Part shown: piece by piece, positions 60,532 to 64,000 of the stretch
Layout of the letters: every line of letters starts with the position of its first letter
How positions within the stretch are numbered: position 1 is the stretch's first letter
Assembly (NCBI RefSeq): GCF_002078875.1
Contig: NC_034410.1
Coordinates: 36,868,108-36,932,107 of the forward strand
Source of the DNA: Numida meleagris
Taxonomy: Eukaryota > Chordata > Aves > Galliformes > Numididae
Length of the DNA: 64,000 nt
Direction of reading: 5' to 3'
The notes under the pieces: generated by a model
What the model was told of the DNA's origin: nothing
Database searches by the model: none
Seen by the model: the letters and a program-made list of their open reading frames with translations, nothing else
Made by a program: the position numbers and the translations under genes

Positions 60532-61300
60532 GCCATGGCAAAACACTGAATTTTGGTGCTACATTGCTTATCCAGTGTTATTGTTTAGAACTAAAATTTT
60601 ACAGTCCCTAGTTTTGAAAACTTGGCCTGCACGCAATGTCCCTAAGTGTTTTGATAACATTCAAATACACTTTGTCTGACTAAGCTTCATTTATGCTATA
60701 ATCCCAATTGCTCCACAGATGCTTTCTGCCCCCAGACCCAGGTACTCCCCAGCTGTACTTACATTAAGGAGCACTGAGCTGGAGCACTGAGAAGCAGCCA
60801 CAACCTAAAACTAGTGATGCTGAGTCAGCATCTTTCTCCACACTGCAGAGTGCTGGGAATGTTTACCTATCCCTGTCAGGATTCTGGGAGCTCAGATTTC
60901 CATAGTGTTCTCTTGGCATTTTACTTTTCACTCATCTTTGTGGCATTTTTTATTTTCACCAGAAATGTCAGATTGTTGATGAAAATGATTGAATAGCATT
61001 GGTTCTAACACTGCTCCCTGGTAACAGTATTAGAAATACGTATTTAGTCATGAACGATTCCTTACTTGTGGTTGTTATATGAATTCAAAATCTGTAGGGG
61101 ACATTCTTGGATGCAGATAAACCCAGAGCTAACTCATATGTGGAGCTTCCCCTTTACCTACTGTATTCAAATGTTTCAGTGCGCTTTCCCATTGTTTCCG
61201 TTCTAAGCTTGTCTACTGGAAACTGTCAGGTGCCTTTTCAGGGAGACTGTCTCCTTTTCTCATAAAGGTTTTTGAATTCTTTCTTTATTCTGGATGTGCA

Positions 61301-64000
61301 AACTGCTCTCCTGGAAGTTCTCCATGCAAGTTGTAACAATTCTTAACCCATTCAGCTGTATCCAGTTGTAATTTGAGTATAAACCTTTTGAAATGGTACT
61401 TACATACATTAACTACTTAGACTAAGAGGAGGGGAGAGTACTTCAATAGGGTATTCAAGTTTGGAAACATGTTTCTACTACGTGCAGAATAGTTTCATTA
61501 TCAGTTCTGTGGTGCAGTGCTTAGTCATTTTCTGTAGTACATCACAGGGGGAGAAATAAACAGAAGGTGTTAAAACAGTGATGACATGGCTGCTGTCATT
61601 GCCAGTGGATGATATGAAAAATTGTGAAATAATCTTTATGGATAAGTAGAACAAAGTTTGTCAAGTATTATTTATGTGTTCTGTGTTGAACAGAAATTGT
61701 GTGGTATATACTGCAACTTCCCTGGTGGAAGAAGCGGTTTATGATGAAATATTAATGCTTCTGACATTTTGCCATGCTGAGGGGAAGAGGCTGTCATTTG
61801 AAAGCAGACTGCATTAACACAAATATCAGCGTCTTTCTTAAATATTGACTTTGACATTCTTGCAATAAATTAAGATTCAGTGCCAAGATTTTGAACTTCT
61901 TCCTTCAAATGGTTTCTGCTATGTTACACCCATTTATCAAACTTAAGTGGCCAAATCAATAGACTGTTTCCGCAGTAGGTAGTAATTGCTTTAGACTTAC
62001 TACTTATACTAACAGACTTTGTGTTTTCACCATCATTCTTCACTGGATATCCCAAGTTGCCTTGGGACACCCCTCTTTTTTTCTCAATACTTTCTTAGGA
62101 CGTAAGGTTGCTCTAGAAAAACTGACAAACTCGTGGGTTATTTAAGCCTACCATTCTGTAACACCTAATATATGTATCTATGCAGTAGCTGCAGTCTCCA
62201 TTTATGTACAGTCAATACTGTGAGCACACTTGCAGTTAATTTTATGTTTTTGTTTTTAAGAGAAAAATTGCCCTAGATTATACTTCCATTGTGCTTACCC
62301 TTAACAAGCACTGTACACATTCAAATTAACTGAAAGGTTTATTGGTACCAGTATTAGTGAAATTTAGCTTTTATGGCCAGTAAAACGTGTCTTTTTCTCT
62401 CCTGAGATAATGACTTTTACACCTTACACTTTTATGGCATCCATTGTTTTTTTTTTTTAAGAGCTTTAATTATGTTTGTGATATCACACAACAGAAGCAA
62501 GCAATGTTTTTTCCTTATCTCACAAATCAAGATATTAAAATTGATTAATTAATAGATAGATATAGATTTCATATCTTATTAGTAGACTAAATATCTCATA
62601 GATGAGGATCTAGGTTATAAGATATTGTAAACTGCAGATATTAATGGAACTTTAAGTACACTGGGTTCAGTTGATGCGTTCATAGCTTTTTCGCTAACTT
62701 TTCCTTTATGGCTGTACACATAAATTGCACTTTTCTCATTCATATACAAGCAATAATATTTAGTTCCTCACGTACTTACTTCTGAGTGGTGCTGCTGCAT
62801 TAAAACAGAGAGAATGACCCAGAGTAGGCAGGTTAGCCAAGACCATCTAAAAAGCCAGACTGTTGCTTTGGTAATATTTTCCTTATTTCTGTTCCTGCCA
62901 CCTTTCAGAAGGAAGAATCCCAGGGTGACCTTGTTCAGATCACACTGAACAGCAATAGTAACAAAATATTCTGGTTTTTTTTGTTGTTGTCTTCTTAAGT
63001 CTTACTCTACTCAACAAAAGTGATGCTATGTGTTCCTAGCTTTCTATCCAAATTTAAGATTGTCTGCCACAAGAGACAGAAGGAAATGTAAGTGAAGGGA
63101 AGAAAATTACATGTGGATATGTAATATTTGTATGGACCAGCAGAATATAATGCTTGTAGTCAAACTGCTGTAAGAAAATATGTGCTTTTCTTAACCCAGA
63201 GGAGAAAAAAAATATAAAGCCTTCAAAGTCCAATCAAGTAATAAACAGACTATTTCAATAATATTGCAATGACAGTAAATATTATGGAGGAATATTTTCA
63301 TAGCTGTTAAAATTTTAATGCCTATTTCATTTGGGCTAATACTTTCTCCAGAAGAAACAGCAAGACCATCCATTAATTTCAAGTTGCGACCATAAACTCC
63401 CTGGTGTAGGAAGCAACTCATAATGGCTGTGAGCACAGCACCTGTCACAGTGGCTTTCCCAGTCCACCTGTAGACATTATCATTTAGTAAAAAATTAGTA
63501 GTTCAAATTCATGAACTTTGTGAGCCCTTCACTATCCCAGTAGTATTTAAAATCGAATCCTGCTGCATATTTAGAAAATGCACCAGCAGCCACACTGGGA
63601 TGCTAGTGCTTCACATTGAAAGATGCACGAAAATAGCCACAGAAAAGCCAACGACAGATAAATCAAGATTTTTCCCATCTCCTTGCGTCTTGTTTTCTCA
63701 GCTGGTGAAGCTCTGGACTTTCTTGATATTGAAAAATTGAGATCCCTAAGTTAATTCTTGTGTAAAAATAAATGTATCATTTAACTACAATTTTTAATGT
63801 TGCCATTTCTTATTAAAATGAATGTTCCTGTGTTATTTATAGAACTGCAGCTTTAAACGCTTACCCATGCAGCCTGAACATGTGCCTGAATTAGACTATT
63901 GGACTGTCTTAGTCATGGCCAAAAAAAGATAGAAAAGCATCTTAAAAAAGCCTAATAAAATAAAGTTTGAAAGGACAAGAAAGAAGGAGGGATTGTTTGT
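61301..64000. other. Unassigned AT-rich noncoding DNA to the window end
   Basis: No gene, repeat family or RNA gene is recognised. Frames are under 90 codons on both strands. A T-rich run near 62448-62458 and AT-rich dinucleotide-like sequence near 62535-62635 are the only structures noted. Confidence 0.65.

Larger units (their letters stand above)
60120..61300 (-). mobile_element. Ancient CR1-type LINE remnant, minus strand
   Basis: The plus strand follows the antisense layout of old amniote CR1. CACTTCCCTGGGCAGTTTGT comes first, then a TTTCACTATAAGGTATTTTT and CCAGACCTTGACCC block, then TTACACTCTCCAGTTTTTCC. Further on are TTGATGAAAATGATTGAATA and CACTGCTCCCTGG, corresponding to the region that follows 'aggtcattgataaaaatg' in such elements. 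Divergence is high. Insertions interrupt it, including an AT hairpin at 60401-60444 and T24 at 60508-60531. Edges are approximate; the left may extend toward 59500 and the right toward 61400. No frame survives. Confidence 0.55.

Noticed and set aside
1..64000. tRNA, rRNA or CRISPR arrays
   Set aside because: No B-box-like GGTTCGANTCC with a foldable body, no rRNA-like block and no regularly spaced direct repeats were found by reading.

Overview
The window looks like AT-rich, gene-poor nuclear DNA from a bird, most likely a galliform such as chicken. The main evidence is a set of CR1 (chicken repeat 1) LINE copies. They have the typical truncated 5' ends and 3' ends close to repeated ATTCTRTG octamers. 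Two solo LTRs of a retrovirus-like element that I associate with galliform genomes also point this way. There is no bacterial or viral gene layout: open frames are short, overlap randomly on both strands, and none reads as a recognisable cellular protein. I support no host protein-coding gene, tRNA, rRNA, known microRNA or CRISPR array here. The window is best read as intergenic or deep intronic sequence.

Layout. 1-28.9 kb is single-copy AT-rich DNA with three short CR1 3' ends (6486-6633 plus; 11771-11946 minus; 23551-23810 minus), scattered homopolymers, small hairpins and two G-quadruplex-type tracts. 28.9-32.7 kb is the repeat-dense core. A solo LTR on the minus strand (28963-29484) is followed about 1.8 kb later by a second solo LTR of the same family on the plus strand (31270-31798). 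The second LTR sits inside a CR1 element, which it splits into 31150-31269 and 31799-32680, with a perfect 5-bp target duplication. The CR1 3' part keeps a decayed reverse transcriptase C-terminal region with the FADDTKL motif and the natural stop. 34945-35828 is another long CR1 3' fragment with a broken frame. 35.8-64 kb is again mostly unassigned, with two strongly diverged old CR1 remnants on the minus strand (about 43225-44100 and 60120-61300), a short CR1 end (53852-53955), several long poly(A)/poly(T) runs, and a notable perfect 21-bp inverted repeat with a 3-nt spacer at 54333-54377.

How things work together. Nothing here forms a pathway or operon. What can be read is a history of insertions: old amniote-type CR1s first, then younger CR1s, then LTR insertions (one nested in a CR1) followed by LTR-LTR recombination to solo LTRs. 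I found no convincing undescribed system. The best items for a second look are the nested and inverted LTR pair, the near-perfect palindromes at 54.3 kb, and a CpG-retaining patch at 4.2-4.4 kb that may mark a regulatory element. Repeat family names come from memory of consensus sequences and were not checked by a search.
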